This document shows positions 1 through 7,913 of a stretch of DNA of 44,598 nt, piece by piece. A program made the position numbers and the translations under genes. Origin of the DNA: an uncultured Oscillibacter sp. (GTDB taxonomy: Bacteria; Bacillota; Clostridia; Oscillospirales; Oscillospiraceae). Positions within the stretch are counted from its first letter, which is position 1, and every line of letters begins with the position of its first letter. Location of the stretch: assembly GCA_910588175.1 (NCBI GenBank), contig CAJUQQ010000016.1:1-44598 (forward strand), read 5' to 3'. The notes below the pieces were generated by a model that had not been told where the DNA came from, searched no databases, and worked only from the letters and a program-made list of their open reading frames with translations.

Positions 1-509
1 GCATGGAGTCCTTCCTGGCGGAGTACACGGAGAGCGTCCAGCCCCTCTACGACTACGAGAGCCGGGCCAGCTACGTGGCCGAGTTTGAGGGCTTCCGGAG
101 CATGTTCATGACCATGGGCGGGGCGCTGAGCTTCATCATCGGCCTTGTGGGCGTGCTGAACTTCGTCAACGCGGTCCTCACGGGCATCCTCACCCGGAAG
201 CGGGAGCTGGCGGTGCTGCAGTCCGTGGGCATGACGGGAAAGCAGCTGAAAATCATGCTGGTGTTTGAGGGGCTGTATTACACCCTCCTGGCCCTGGCGG
301 TATCCCTGATCATGACGGTCTGCCTGGGGCCCCTGGTGGGGAACATCGTGGGGGAGATCTTCTGGTTCTTCACCTACCGTCTCACCGTCCTGCCCATTGC
401 GGCGATTCTGCCGGTCTTTCTGGCCCTGGGGGCTCTGGTGCCCCTGTGGACCTACCGCGCCGTGTCGAAACGGACCATCGTAGAGCGTCTGCGGGAGGCG
501 GAAGGATGA
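1..509 (+). CDS. FtsX-type ABC transporter permease, C-terminal part (5' end outside window)
   Basis: This is the last ~168 codons of an FtsX/MacB-type permease; the frame is open to the left edge, so the ATG at 3 is probably internal. Three hydrophobic segments are visible (residues ~37-60, ~90-115, ~130-150), the FtsX core pattern. The motif TRKRELAVLQSVGMT after the first of these is the typical cytoplasmic loop of this family (RxxExxxLxxxG). FtsX permeases pair with an MJ0796-type ATPase to export peptides or lipids or to drive envelope signalling; the ATPase should lie to the left of the window. The stop codon overlaps the next start (ATGA at 506-509), so the following lipoprotein gene is translationally coupled. 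The substrate cannot be read from this fragment. Confidence 0.88.
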   Translation, partial: MESFLAEYTESVQPLYDYESRASYVAEFEGFRSMFMTMGGALSFIIGLVGVLNFVNAVLTGILTRKRELAVLQSVGMTGKQLKIMLVFEGLYYTLLALAVSLIMTVCLGPLVGNIVGEIFWFFTYRLTVLPIAAILPVFLALGALVPLWTYRAVSKRTIVERLREAEG

Positions 510-865
510 AAAAGATGTTCTGGATATGCGGCCTTCTGCTCCTCCTCACCGCCTGCGGGCAGAGGAGGGAAACCGTGGAGGGCAACCTGATTCTCACAAA
601 CTACGCCCCGGAGGCCATCTCCAACATCACCGTGGAATACGGCGGCGGGTCCGCCTCGTCGGAGGAGGCGGTTTCGGATACCCAGCTCTGCGCCTTCACC
701 CTTCCGGAGGGGGAGGACCGCGCCTATACGGTTTCCTTCGAGACAGCGGAGGGAAACACCGTCTCCGGGAATTTCACCGACGATTTCACCGGCGGAAACA
801 CCGTCTATCTCCGGGCGGACCAGGAGGACGGCGTCTGGCGGCTGGAATACGACGAGGTATCCTAA
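506..865 (+). CDS. Small predicted lipoprotein, function unknown
   Basis: This 119-residue protein starts at ATG 506, overlapping the permease stop by 4 nt, with AGGCGGAAGG just upstream. The N-terminus has KK, a hydrophobic stretch and a lipobox LLTAC, so Cys17 would be lipidated after signal peptidase II cleavage and the protein anchored on the outer face of the membrane. The mature part is rich in Thr, Glu, Asp and Gly with alternating hydrophobic residues, suggesting a small beta-sandwich. I recognise no named family. Coupling to an FtsX permease suggests an accessory role in the same exporter or signalling complex (inference). Confidence 0.75.
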   Translation: MKKMFWICGLLLLLTACGQRRETVEGNLILTNYAPEAISNITVEYGGGSASSEEAVSDTQLCAFTLPEGEDRAYTVSFETAEGNTVSGNFTDDFTGGNTVYLRADQEDGVWRLEYDEVS

Positions 866-870
866 AACGA

Positions 871-925
871 AGAGGGACCCGGAACGGGTCCCTCTCCGGC
901 TGTCAACATATATGTTGACAGCCGG
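871..925 (+). repeat. Composite double-hairpin element, copy A (terminator-like)
   Basis: A 10-bp perfect stem (871-880 with 886-895, loop GGAAC) is followed at once by a perfect 30-nt palindrome (896-925) whose left arm begins CCGGCTGTCAACATA. Six nt after the lipoprotein stop, it can act as terminator. The same order, GC-rich hairpin then a hairpin starting with (AG)GCTGTCGA, recurs at 10442, 24834 and 44522, and the flank AGAAAGTTTTCAAAACTT here resembles that of the 44522 copy, which argues for a dispersed element rather than a simple terminator. Confidence 0.75.
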
Positions 926-930
926 AGAAA

Positions 931-1106
931 GTTTTCAAAACTTCTGTGAAGCCTTGAAAACTTGTGATTGAAAAAGCGCAGGAAACCCCTCCTGGGTTTC
1001 CCGCACACACCCTTCCTTCCCGCCGAGCCAGCCTCCCGCGTTTTTCAGCAGACTGGGAACGGGACCCGTTCCGGGTCCCTCTTTAATTGACAAGATCACT
1101 GTCAAT
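931..1106. other. Hairpin-dense spacer upstream of pncB
   Basis: No credible ORF lies here. Three further inverted repeats are visible: GTTTTCAA/TTGAAAAC (931-938 and 954-961); GGAAACCC/GGGTTTCC (981-988 and 994-1001); and GGGACCCG/CGGGTCCC (1061-1068 and 1072-1079), the last sharing sequence with the first stem of copy A. It is followed by ATTGACA/TGTCAAT (1086-1092 and 1100-1106). The role is unknown; repeated insertion or decay of the same hairpin element is plausible. Confidence 0.5.
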
Positions 1107-1145
1107 ACACCTCTCTATTTTCGTGGATTTTTCCTAAAAAAGAGA

Positions 1146-1174
1146 TTGCATTTCCAGAGCGCTTTGCTTATAAT
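1146..1174 (+). promoter_or_regulatory. Predicted sigma-A promoter of pncB
   Basis: -35 TTGCAT (1146-1151), 17-bp spacer, perfect -10 TATAAT (1169-1174). It lies ~75 nt before the pncB start. The inverted repeat at 1086-1106 is upstream and could bind a regulator. Confidence 0.75.
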
Positions 1175-1251
1175 GGAAAAAATGCGGTGCAGAGGCGTCC
1201 CGCGCCCGCGCTGTCGCAAGAGAACAAGGAAAGAAGAGGGTGTTACCCACC

Positions 1252-2700
1252 ATGCGCACCGAACAAAAGCTGAACATGACCATGCTCTGTGACTTCTACG
1301 AGCTGACCATGGGCAACGGCTATTTCCAGGCGGGCTTCCAGGACCGGATGACCTATTTCGACGTGTTTTTCCGGGACGTGCCGGACAAGGGAGGCTTTGC
1401 CATCTGCGCGGGCCTGGACCAACTGATCGACTACATTCTGGACCTGCACTTTGACGGGGAGGACATCGAATACCTCCGGAGCCGGAACCTGTTTTCCGAA
1501 GAATTTCTGGCCTATCTGAGGGACTTCCGCTTCACCGGGGACATCTGGGCCATCCCCGAGGGGACCCCCATCTTCCCCCAGGAGCCGGTGGTGACGGTCC
1601 GGGCCCCCGCCATCCAGGCCCAGCTCATTGAGACCTTCACCCTGCTGGCCATCAACCACCAGAGCCTCATCGCCACCAAGGCCAACCGCATCGTCCGGGC
1701 GGCCCAGGGGCGGACGGTGCTGGAATTCGGCTCCCGCCGGGCCCAGGGCACCGACGGAGCCATCACCGGAGCCCGGGCGGCCTACATCGGCGGCTGTGCC
1801 GGAACGGCCTGCACCATCTCCGACCAGCTCTACGGCGTCCCCGCCGGGGGCACCATGGCCCACGCCTGGGTCCAGATGTTCGCCAGCCAGTATGAGGCTT
1901 TCGAAACCTACTGCAAGCTTTATCCCCACAACGCCACGTTGCTGGTGGACACCTACAACACCCTGAAATCCGGCATTCCCGACGCCATCCGGGCCTTTGA
2001 CGCGGTGCTGAAGCCCCTTGGCATCAAGCAATGCGGCATCCGCCTGGACTCCGGCGACATCGCCTATCTGACCCAGAAGGCCCGAAAGATGCTGGACGAC
2101 GCGGGCTGGACGGAGTGCAAAATCTCCGCTTCCAACTCCCTGGACGAGTATATCATCCGGGACCTGCTGATCCAGGGGGCCCAGATCGACCTCTTCGGCG
2201 TGGGCGAGCGGATGATCACCGCCAGCAGCCAGCCGGTGTTCGGCGGGGTGTACAAGCTGGTGGCCGTGGAGGACGAGGCGGGAACGGTCATCCCCAAAAT
2301 CAAGGTCAGCGAAAACGTGGACAAGATCACCAATCCCCATTTCAAAAAGGTCTACCGCATCTTCGACAAGGCCACCGGCAAGGCGGAGGCGGACTATATC
2401 GCCGTCCGGGACGAGACCGTAGACGAGACCCGGGAGCTGGAGCTCTTCGATCCCCGGGCCACCTGGAAGCGGAAAACCTACACGGATTTCACCGCCAAGC
2501 CCCTCCAGGTCCCCATTTTCCAGGGAGGAAAGCTGGTGTATGCGCGGCCCTCCCTCCGGGAAATCCAGGCCTACTGCCAAGAGCAGGTGGGCACCCTGTG
2601 GGACGAGGTCAAGCGCTTTGAAAACCCCCACACGTATTACGTGGACCTCAGTCAAAAGCTGTGGGACATCAAGCAGGGCCTCCTCCGCCAGAGCGAGTAA
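1252..2700 (+). CDS. pncB: Nicotinate phosphoribosyltransferase
   Basis: A 482-residue NAPRTase. It joins nicotinate and PRPP to form nicotinate mononucleotide with ATP hydrolysis: the entry step of the Preiss-Handler NAD salvage route in the cytosol. Near the N-terminus, residues ~10-45 (DFYELTMGNGYFQAG, then FDVFFRD) are the classic family start; FGSRRAQGTDGA (~160) and GTMAHAWVQ (~200, containing the conserved His that is phosphorylated) follow, and RLDSGD (~265) lies in the phosphoribosyl-binding barrel. Length is normal. ATG 1252 has AAGAGGG 11 nt upstream; an in-frame GTG at 1240 is an alternative. The gene is monocistronic, with its own promoter at 1146 and a hairpin at 2754 behind it. 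No de novo NAD gene is nearby. Confidence 0.95.
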   Translation: MRTEQKLNMTMLCDFYELTMGNGYFQAGFQDRMTYFDVFFRDVPDKGGFAICAGLDQLIDYILDLHFDGEDIEYLRSRNLFSEEFLAYLRDFRFTGDIWAIPEGTPIFPQEPVVTVRAPAIQAQLIETFTLLAINHQSLIATKANRIVRAAQGRTVLEFGSRRAQGTDGAITGARAAYIGGCAGTACTISDQLYGVPAGGTMAHAWVQMFASQYEAFETYCKLYPHNATLLVDTYNTLKSGIPDAIRAFDAVLKPLGIKQCGIRLDSGDIAYLTQKARKMLDDAGWTECKISASNSLDEYIIRDLLIQGAQIDLFGVGERMITASSQPVFGGVYKLVAVEDEAGTVIPKIKVSENVDKITNPHFKKVYRIFDKATGKAEADYIAVRDETVDETRELELFDPRATWKRKTYTDFTAKPLQVPIFQGGKLVYARPSLREIQAYCQEQVGTLWDEVKRFENPHTYYVDLSQKLWDIKQGLLRQSE

Positions 2701-2753
2701 GGGCGCACGGATGAGAGCCGGCCAGAAGCCGGCAGACATATGGTTTCACGCGA

Positions 2754-2797
2754 AAAGCGGTCTCCGGAGAGCGGATACTCTCCCCGGGGGCCGCTTT
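2754..2797 (+). terminator. Stem-loop downstream of pncB
   Basis: Arms AAAGCGG (2754-2760) and CCGCTTT (2791-2797) enclose a second stem GGAGAG/CTCTCC (2766-2771 and 2778-2783). It has no clear U-tract, so termination efficiency is uncertain. Confidence 0.4.
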
Positions 2798-2875
2798 CAG
2801 ACTTGCTCCGGCGGGCCCTTCGCGGGCGGGGCGGGGAACCCTGCCCGGATTTTATCTAATTTTAATATTTGGGTG

Positions 2876-2904
2876 TTGAAGACGGCGGCGTCTTTTTGTA
2901 TAAT
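2876..2904 (+). promoter_or_regulatory. Predicted promoter of the cls-ttcA-sel1 group
   Basis: -35 TTGAAG (2876-2881), 17-bp spacer, -10 TATAAT (2899-2904), followed after 45 nt by the GTG start of cls with its AGGAGGT site. Confidence 0.7.
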
Positions 2905-2948
2905 AGAAAGGTCAAGCGCTGAGACTGTCCATGAGGAGGTGCGGCTTT

Positions 2949-4523
2949 GTGCATAAAAACATTCCCCATATTCCCCCGGTAGAGGAGCGGACCGAACGGA
3001 AAATTTCCGCCGCCGCCAGCATCTCCATGTGCGCGCTGACGGTAATTGCCCAAATCGCCACCTCCCTGCTGATCTCCTTTCTTCTGGCGGAGTATTCCAG
3101 CTTTGTCTACGCCCTGCTGCTCATCGCCGGCGCGGCGCTGGCCATCCGGGTCTATCAGCGGCCCGGCAGCCCCACCTATAAGCTGGTGTGGATGTGCCTG
3201 CTGCTGGCCATGCCGGTGTCCGGCATGATTCTCTTCTGCCTCTGGGGCGGGACCCACCAGGCCAAGCAGCTCAGCCTCCGGCAGGTGCCCCCCGTCCCCC
3301 AGCGGGAAAGCCAGCGCATGGCCAGCGAGATCGATCTGGCCCGGCTCCGGCGGCAGTCCCCGGCCTGGGGCCGGCTGGCGGCGTACCTGGAAAAGCGGGG
3401 TTTTCTGCTCTACCGGGACACCGGCGCCGTATACTTCAAGGAGGGCGCGGAATTTTTCGAGGACCTGATCCGCCATCTGGAGCAGGCGGAATTCTATATC
3501 TTCCTGGAATACTATATCCTTGCGGAGGGGAAGCTCTGGGACCGCATCTTTGCCGTCTTGAAGGAGCGGGCCGCCGCCGGGGTGGAAATCCACATCACCT
3601 TCGACGATTTCGGCAACCTCACCCGGTTTTCCGACGAGACCCTCCAGGCCCTTCAGAACGCGGGCATTGAGACGAAGGCCTTTAACCCCGTCCACCGCTA
3701 TGTGAACCGCATCTACTTCAACTACCGGGACCACCGGAAAATCGCCGTCATCGACGGGCAGTTTGCCTACACCGGAGGCATCAACATCGCCGACGAATAC
3801 GCAAATCTCATCGTCCGCTTCGGCCACTGGAAGGACACCGCCGTCCGCATCGAGGGCGAGGGGGTCTGGGGCTTCGCCACCCAGTTCATGCAAATGTGGA
3901 AGATGATGGGCGGCTCCTTCCACAACGAGGACGATTACTACCGCCCCCGCCACGCTGTGGAAACCGCCAAGGGCTGGTGCCAGCCCTTTACCGACGGGCC
4001 GCTGAACAACCCGGATAACCCCATTGAGGAAATCTATCTCCAGCTCATTGCATCGGCCCAAAAGATGCTCTACCTCACCACGCCCTATTACGCCGTGGAG
4101 GAGTCCATGCAGAAGGCCCTGTGCATCGCCGCCGACGCGGGAGTGGACGTGCGGCTGTTCATTCCCGGCGTGCCGGACCACCACAAGTTTACCTACATGG
4201 TGGCCGAGACGTACTGGGGCGAGCTTTTGAGCCACGGCGTCAAAATTTACAAGTATGTTCCCGGTTTCCTCCACGCCAAGAGCGTCATGGCCGACCGGGA
4301 GGTGGCCCTGATCGGTAGCACCAATATGGACTACCGGACCTTCCAGCTTCACTACGAGTGCGGCGTGCTGCTGTACCACATGCCGGTGGTGGAGGAGCTG
4401 CTGGAGGACTTGGACGGCATCCTGGCCGAGAGCCGGCCCTACACCCTGGAGGACTGGAACCAGCGGTCCTGGTTCCGAAAAATGTGCGCCTCTATTTTCA
4501 AGCTAGGCGCGATTTGGCTATAA
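2949..4523 (+). CDS. cls: Cardiolipin synthase (phospholipase D family)
   Basis: A 524-residue membrane phospholipase D-type enzyme that condenses two phosphatidylglycerols into cardiolipin plus glycerol. Two transmembrane segments fill residues ~20-60, with a third hydrophobic stretch at ~80-100. Two HKD motifs are intact: HRKIAVIDG followed by GGINIADEY, and HAKSVMADREVALIGSTNMD. I place the start at GTG 2949 because a perfect AGGAGGT (2934-2940) sits 8 nt before it; ATG 2931 would put that site inside the gene. The ttcA-like gene follows after 20 nt. pgsA, which makes the phosphatidylglycerol precursor, is encoded at 10489. Confidence 0.93.
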   Translation: MHKNIPHIPPVEERTERKISAAASISMCALTVIAQIATSLLISFLLAEYSSFVYALLLIAGAALAIRVYQRPGSPTYKLVWMCLLLAMPVSGMILFCLWGGTHQAKQLSLRQVPPVPQRESQRMASEIDLARLRRQSPAWGRLAAYLEKRGFLLYRDTGAVYFKEGAEFFEDLIRHLEQAEFYIFLEYYILAEGKLWDRIFAVLKERAAAGVEIHITFDDFGNLTRFSDETLQALQNAGIETKAFNPVHRYVNRIYFNYRDHRKIAVIDGQFAYTGGINIADEYANLIVRFGHWKDTAVRIEGEGVWGFATQFMQMWKMMGGSFHNEDDYYRPRHAVETAKGWCQPFTDGPLNNPDNPIEEIYLQLIASAQKMLYLTTPYYAVEESMQKALCIAADAGVDVRLFIPGVPDHHKFTYMVAETYWGELLSHGVKIYKYVPGFLHAKSVMADREVALIGSTNMDYRTFQLHYECGVLLYHMPVVEELLEDLDGILAESRPYTLEDWNQRSWFRKMCASIFKLGAIWL

Positions 4524-4543
4524 TGTGTGTCGGGAGGAACCCC

Positions 4544-5416
4544 ATGCTCCGTGAGCTTACCCCCCAGGAGACCGCCGAGCGCAGTCTCATCAAAACCTAC
4601 CGCAAATCCCTGTGGAACCCGTTCATCGCCGCCGTGAAGCGCTACGAGCTGGTCTCCCCCGGAGACCGCGTCGCCGTGTGCGTCTCCGGCGGGAAGGACT
4701 CTTTTGTCCTGGCCAAGCTGATGCAGGAGCTTCAAAAGCACACGGACCGGCCCTTTGACCTGGTCTTTCTGGCGATGGACCCGGGCTATAACCCGGCGAA
4801 CCGGGCACTGCTGGAGGCGAACGCCGTACGGCTGGGCATCCCCTTGACCATATTTGAGAGCGATATCTTCGACGTGACGGTCCAGGTGGACAAAAACCCC
4901 TGCTATCTCTGCGCCCGGATGCGCCGGGGCTGTCTCTACGCCAAGGCAAAGGAGCTGGGCTGCAACAAAATCGCCTTGGGCCACCATTTCTCCGACGTAA
5001 TCGAGACAACGCTCCTGGGCCTGTTTTACGGCGCGCAGCTCCAGGCCATGCCCCCCAAGCTCCACAGCAAAAACTTTCCCGGCATGGAGCTGATCCGCCC
5101 CCTCTACTGTGTCCACGAGGACGCCGTGATCCGCTGGCGGGACTACAACGGCCTCCGCTTTCTCCAGTGCGCCTGCCGGTTTACCGAGGCCCGGGACGCC
5201 AGCCTTGACGGCGTGGGGGAGAGCAAGCGGCAGGAGATCAAGCTGCTTCTGCGGGAGCTGAAGCGGACCAACCCCAACATTGAAAAAAGTATTTTTCGGG
5301 CCATCCACGGCGTCCAGCTGGACACCTTCCCCGGCTTCAAGCACCGGGGAACGGCCCATACCTTCACCGATATTTACAACGGCTCCCCATTTTTTGACGG
5401 GGGAGCGGACGCGTAA
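4544..5416 (+). CDS. TtcA-like PP-loop tRNA 2-thiolation protein
   Basis: A 290-residue N-type ATP-pyrophosphatase of the TtcA/TilS family. The PP-loop SGGKDS (~residue 52) adenylates the target base; CYLC (~residue 120) and the later CAC (~residue 205) are where TtcA proteins ligate an Fe-S cluster for sulfur transfer. LGHHFSDVIETTLL matches the conserved motif after the PP-loop. TtcA makes 2-thiocytidine at tRNA position 32; whether this paralogue has that exact target is inferred. The start at ATG 4544 has GGGAGGAAC 6 nt upstream. It is 20 nt behind cls and 14 nt ahead of the Sel1 gene, all same strand, so cotranscription is likely. A TATAAT at 4519-4524 might give an internal start. Confidence 0.85.
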   Translation: MLRELTPQETAERSLIKTYRKSLWNPFIAAVKRYELVSPGDRVAVCVSGGKDSFVLAKLMQELQKHTDRPFDLVFLAMDPGYNPANRALLEANAVRLGIPLTIFESDIFDVTVQVDKNPCYLCARMRRGCLYAKAKELGCNKIALGHHFSDVIETTLLGLFYGAQLQAMPPKLHSKNFPGMELIRPLYCVHEDAVIRWRDYNGLRFLQCACRFTEARDASLDGVGESKRQEIKLLLRELKRTNPNIEKSIFRAIHGVQLDTFPGFKHRGTAHTFTDIYNGSPFFDGGADA

Positions 5417-5430
5417 GGGAGGAATCAACC

Positions 5431-7800
5431 ATGGACTTCTATCGCTGTGAAAACCCGGACTGCGGCTTTGTGGCCGAGGAGGAGCCGGATGTCTGCCCCC
5501 GCTGCGGGGGAACCTTCTTCACCGCCGTAACGGAGGAGGAGATGACCGCCTCCGACTGGGTGAGCCTGGGAAACCAGGCGGTGGACGAAAAGCGGGAGAC
5601 CGACGCCCTGGCCGCCTATCAGCGGGCGGCGGCGATGAACGACCCGCTGGGCCTGACCAATCTGGGCTGGTGCCTGGAGGCGGGGGTCGGCGTTCCGGCG
5701 GACCCGAAACAGGCCGTGATGCTCTATGCCCAGGCGGCGGAGCAGGAGTATATGCCCGCCCTGACCAACCTGGGTTACTGCTATACATACGGCATCGGCG
5801 TGGAAACCGACTACGACAAGGCCCTGAAGTGCTTCCAGCGGGGGGCGGAGCAGGGCTTCTCCCGGGCTCAATTCCTGCTGGCCGAGGCTTACCGCCGGGG
5901 AAGCGGCGTGGAGGAGAACGAGGAAGAGGCCGCCAAGTGGTATCAGTCCGCCGCCTGGCTGGGCTATCCCGGCGCCCAGACGGAGCTGGGCCGCTGTCTG
6001 GAGTTCGGCACAGGCGTGGAGCAGGACTTGGAGCAGGCGGTGAAGTGGTACTCCGCCGCCGCCGAGCAGGGCAACGCCCCCGGCATGTGCTGTCTGGGCT
6101 TCATGTACGAATCCGGCCGGGGCGTGGAGCAGAACTGGGAAACCGCCGTGGAGTGGTATCAAAAGGCCTCTGAGAAGGGCTATCCCCGGGCGCTGTGCAA
6201 CCTGGCCTGGTGCTATGAGCACGGCAAGGGCGTGAAGCAGGACTATGCCGAGGCCGTCCGGCTTTACCGGACTGCGGCGGACCAGGAGTATCCCCGGGGC
6301 CAGCTGTGCCTGGGCCTATGCTATGAGCGGGGCCGGGGCGTGCCTGTGGACAAGGCCGCCGCCGTGGACTGGTACCGCAAGGCCGCCGAGCAGGGAGACG
6401 AGGACGGCGCCTGCTGCCTGGGCTTCATGTACGAGTCCGGCGAGGGTGTGGCGCAGAGCTGGGAAAAGGCCGTGGAGTGGTATCAAAAATCCGCCGACGC
6501 CGGTCTGTCCCGGGGTATGTGCAATCTGGCCTGGTGCTATGAGCACGGCAAGGGCGCGGAGAAAAACCTGGAGGCGTCCTTTGTCTGGTACCGGAAGGCG
6601 GCGGAGCAGGGGGACCCCCGGGGCATGTTCAGCGTGGCCCGGGCCTACGATTACGGCATCGGCGCGGCCCAGGACGCGGTGGAGGCCGCCAAATGGTACC
6701 AAAAGGCCTCCGACGCCGGGTCCGCTCCCGCCTCCTGCGACCTGGGTGTGTGCTATGAGCGGGGCGAGGGCGTGCCCCAGAGCTTCGAGGTGGCGGTGGA
6801 GCTCTACCGCAAGGCCGCCGAGATGGGCAACGCACCGGGCCAGTGCAATCTGGGCTTTATGTACGAGTCCGGCCGGGGCGTGGAACAGGACTGGGAGCAG
6901 GCGGTGAAGTGGTATTCCGCCGCCGCCCAGCAGGGTTTTCCCCGGGCCCAGTGCAATCTGGCGTGGTGCTATGAAACCGGAAAAGGCGTGGAGCGCAACC
7001 TGACCCGGGCGGTCCACTGGTACCGCAAGGCCGCCGAGCAGGGGGAGCCCCGGGGCATGTTCTGCCTGGGCATGTGCTACAAGCACGGCGAAGGCGTGGA
7101 ACAGGACTACGCCGGGGCCGTCCAGTGGTTCCGCAAGGCGGCGGACCGGGGCTATGCCCGGGCCCTGTGCAGTCTGGGCGTGGCCTATGAGTTCGGCGAA
7201 GGCGTGGAGGAAGACCTGGAGCAGGCCGTGGACTTCTACCGCTGGGCGGCGGAGAAGGGCGACCCCGCGGGCCAGTGCAACCTGGCCTATATGTACGAGT
7301 CGGGCCGGGGCACCCAGCAGAATTACGGCGAAGCCGCCCGGCTCTACCGGCTGTCGGCGGAGGCGGGTTATCCCCGGGCCATGAGCAATTACGGCTACTG
7401 CTTCGAGGCGGGCCAGGGTGTGGCGAAGGACTTGTCCGCCGCCGCCGGGTGGTACCGCAAAGCCGCCGAGGCCGGGGACGCCAGCGGGGCCTGCAACCTG
7501 GGTTACCTCTATGAGACCGGCGAAGGCGTGAAGCAGAGCTGGGACCAGGCCGTGCTCTATTACCGCCAGGCGGCGGATCTGGGCCAGGCCCGGGGACAGT
7601 ATCTCCTGGGCTGGTGCTATGAGCACGGCAAGGGTGTGGCCTCCAGCGTGGCAAAGGCCCGGGAGCTTTATGAGGCGGCGGCCCGGCAGAAGTACCAGCA
7701 CGCCGTGGAGGCCCTGGAGCGCCTCTCCTCCGGGAAGAAGGAGAAGCGCAAGCCTGAAAAGGGCGGTTTTCTCAAAGGGTTCTTCGGCGGGAAAAAATAA
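5431..7800 (+). CDS. Sel1-repeat protein with N-terminal zinc ribbon
   Basis: A 789-residue cytoplasmic protein (no signal peptide). Residues 6-27 form a zinc ribbon: two pairs of Cys, CENPDC and CPRC. Residues ~75-770 contain 19 Sel1-like repeats of 36 residues (consensus LGxCYExGxGVxQ...AVxWYRKAAEQG), which fold as an alpha-solenoid used for protein binding. A Lys-rich tail (KKEKRKPEK) ends the chain. Near-identical pairs LGFMYESG/LAWCYEHG restart at nt 6094, 6418, 6850 and 7282, i.e. at spacings of exactly 3, 4 and 4 repeats, showing recent duplication of a multi-repeat block. The start has GGAGGAATC upstream; the gene follows ttcA by 14 nt. Partner and role are unknown. Confidence 0.92.
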   Translation: MDFYRCENPDCGFVAEEEPDVCPRCGGTFFTAVTEEEMTASDWVSLGNQAVDEKRETDALAAYQRAAAMNDPLGLTNLGWCLEAGVGVPADPKQAVMLYAQAAEQEYMPALTNLGYCYTYGIGVETDYDKALKCFQRGAEQGFSRAQFLLAEAYRRGSGVEENEEEAAKWYQSAAWLGYPGAQTELGRCLEFGTGVEQDLEQAVKWYSAAAEQGNAPGMCCLGFMYESGRGVEQNWETAVEWYQKASEKGYPRALCNLAWCYEHGKGVKQDYAEAVRLYRTAADQEYPRGQLCLGLCYERGRGVPVDKAAAVDWYRKAAEQGDEDGACCLGFMYESGEGVAQSWEKAVEWYQKSADAGLSRGMCNLAWCYEHGKGAEKNLEASFVWYRKAAEQGDPRGMFSVARAYDYGIGAAQDAVEAAKWYQKASDAGSAPASCDLGVCYERGEGVPQSFEVAVELYRKAAEMGNAPGQCNLGFMYESGRGVEQDWEQAVKWYSAAAQQGFPRAQCNLAWCYETGKGVERNLTRAVHWYRKAAEQGEPRGMFCLGMCYKHGEGVEQDYAGAVQWFRKAADRGYARALCSLGVAYEFGEGVEEDLEQAVDFYRWAAEKGDPAGQCNLAYMYESGRGTQQNYGEAARLYRLSAEAGYPRAMSNYGYCFEAGQGVAKDLSAAAGWYRKAAEAGDASGACNLGYLYETGEGVKQSWDQAVLYYRQAADLGQARGQYLLGWCYEHGKGVASSVAKARELYEAAARQKYQHAVEALERLSSGKKEKRKPEKGGFLKGFFGGKK

Positions 7801-7804
7801 CGAA

Positions 7805-7825
7805 AGGAACCCTTCCTGGGTTCCT
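7805..7825 (+). terminator. Stem-loop behind the Sel1 gene
   Basis: Perfect 8-bp stem AGGAACCC/GGGTTCCT (7805-7812 and 7818-7825), loop TTCCT, immediately after the stop codon; no strong U-tract. Confidence 0.5.
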
Positions 7826-7882
7826 CTCGTAACTCTCTTTCTTCCCGTCCCGGATAGTTTCACCGCTTTTTTCCACTCTGAA

Positions 7883-7912
7883 AGACGCCTGGGGTTTCCC
7901 CCAGGCGTCTTT
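7883..7912. terminator. Bidirectional terminator between sel1 and the chemoreceptor
   Basis: A 12-bp perfect stem AGACGCCTGGGG with its complement (7883-7894 and 7899-7910), loop TTTC, with TTTAT following on the plus strand and TTTC on the minus strand. It separates two convergent genes. Confidence 0.8.
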
Positions 7913-7913
7913 A

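Noticed and set aside
1243..2739. A 498-codon open frame antisense to pncB, and similar long antisense frames opposite most genes
   Set aside because: GC-rich codon usage leaves few stops on the other strand; these frames lack ribosome-binding sites and recognisable domains, while the sense frames encode known families.
5770..7700. Regularly spaced 108-nt repeats resembling a tandem or CRISPR-like array
   Set aside because: The period is 36 codons and the frame is a continuous Sel1 solenoid; no unique spacers.
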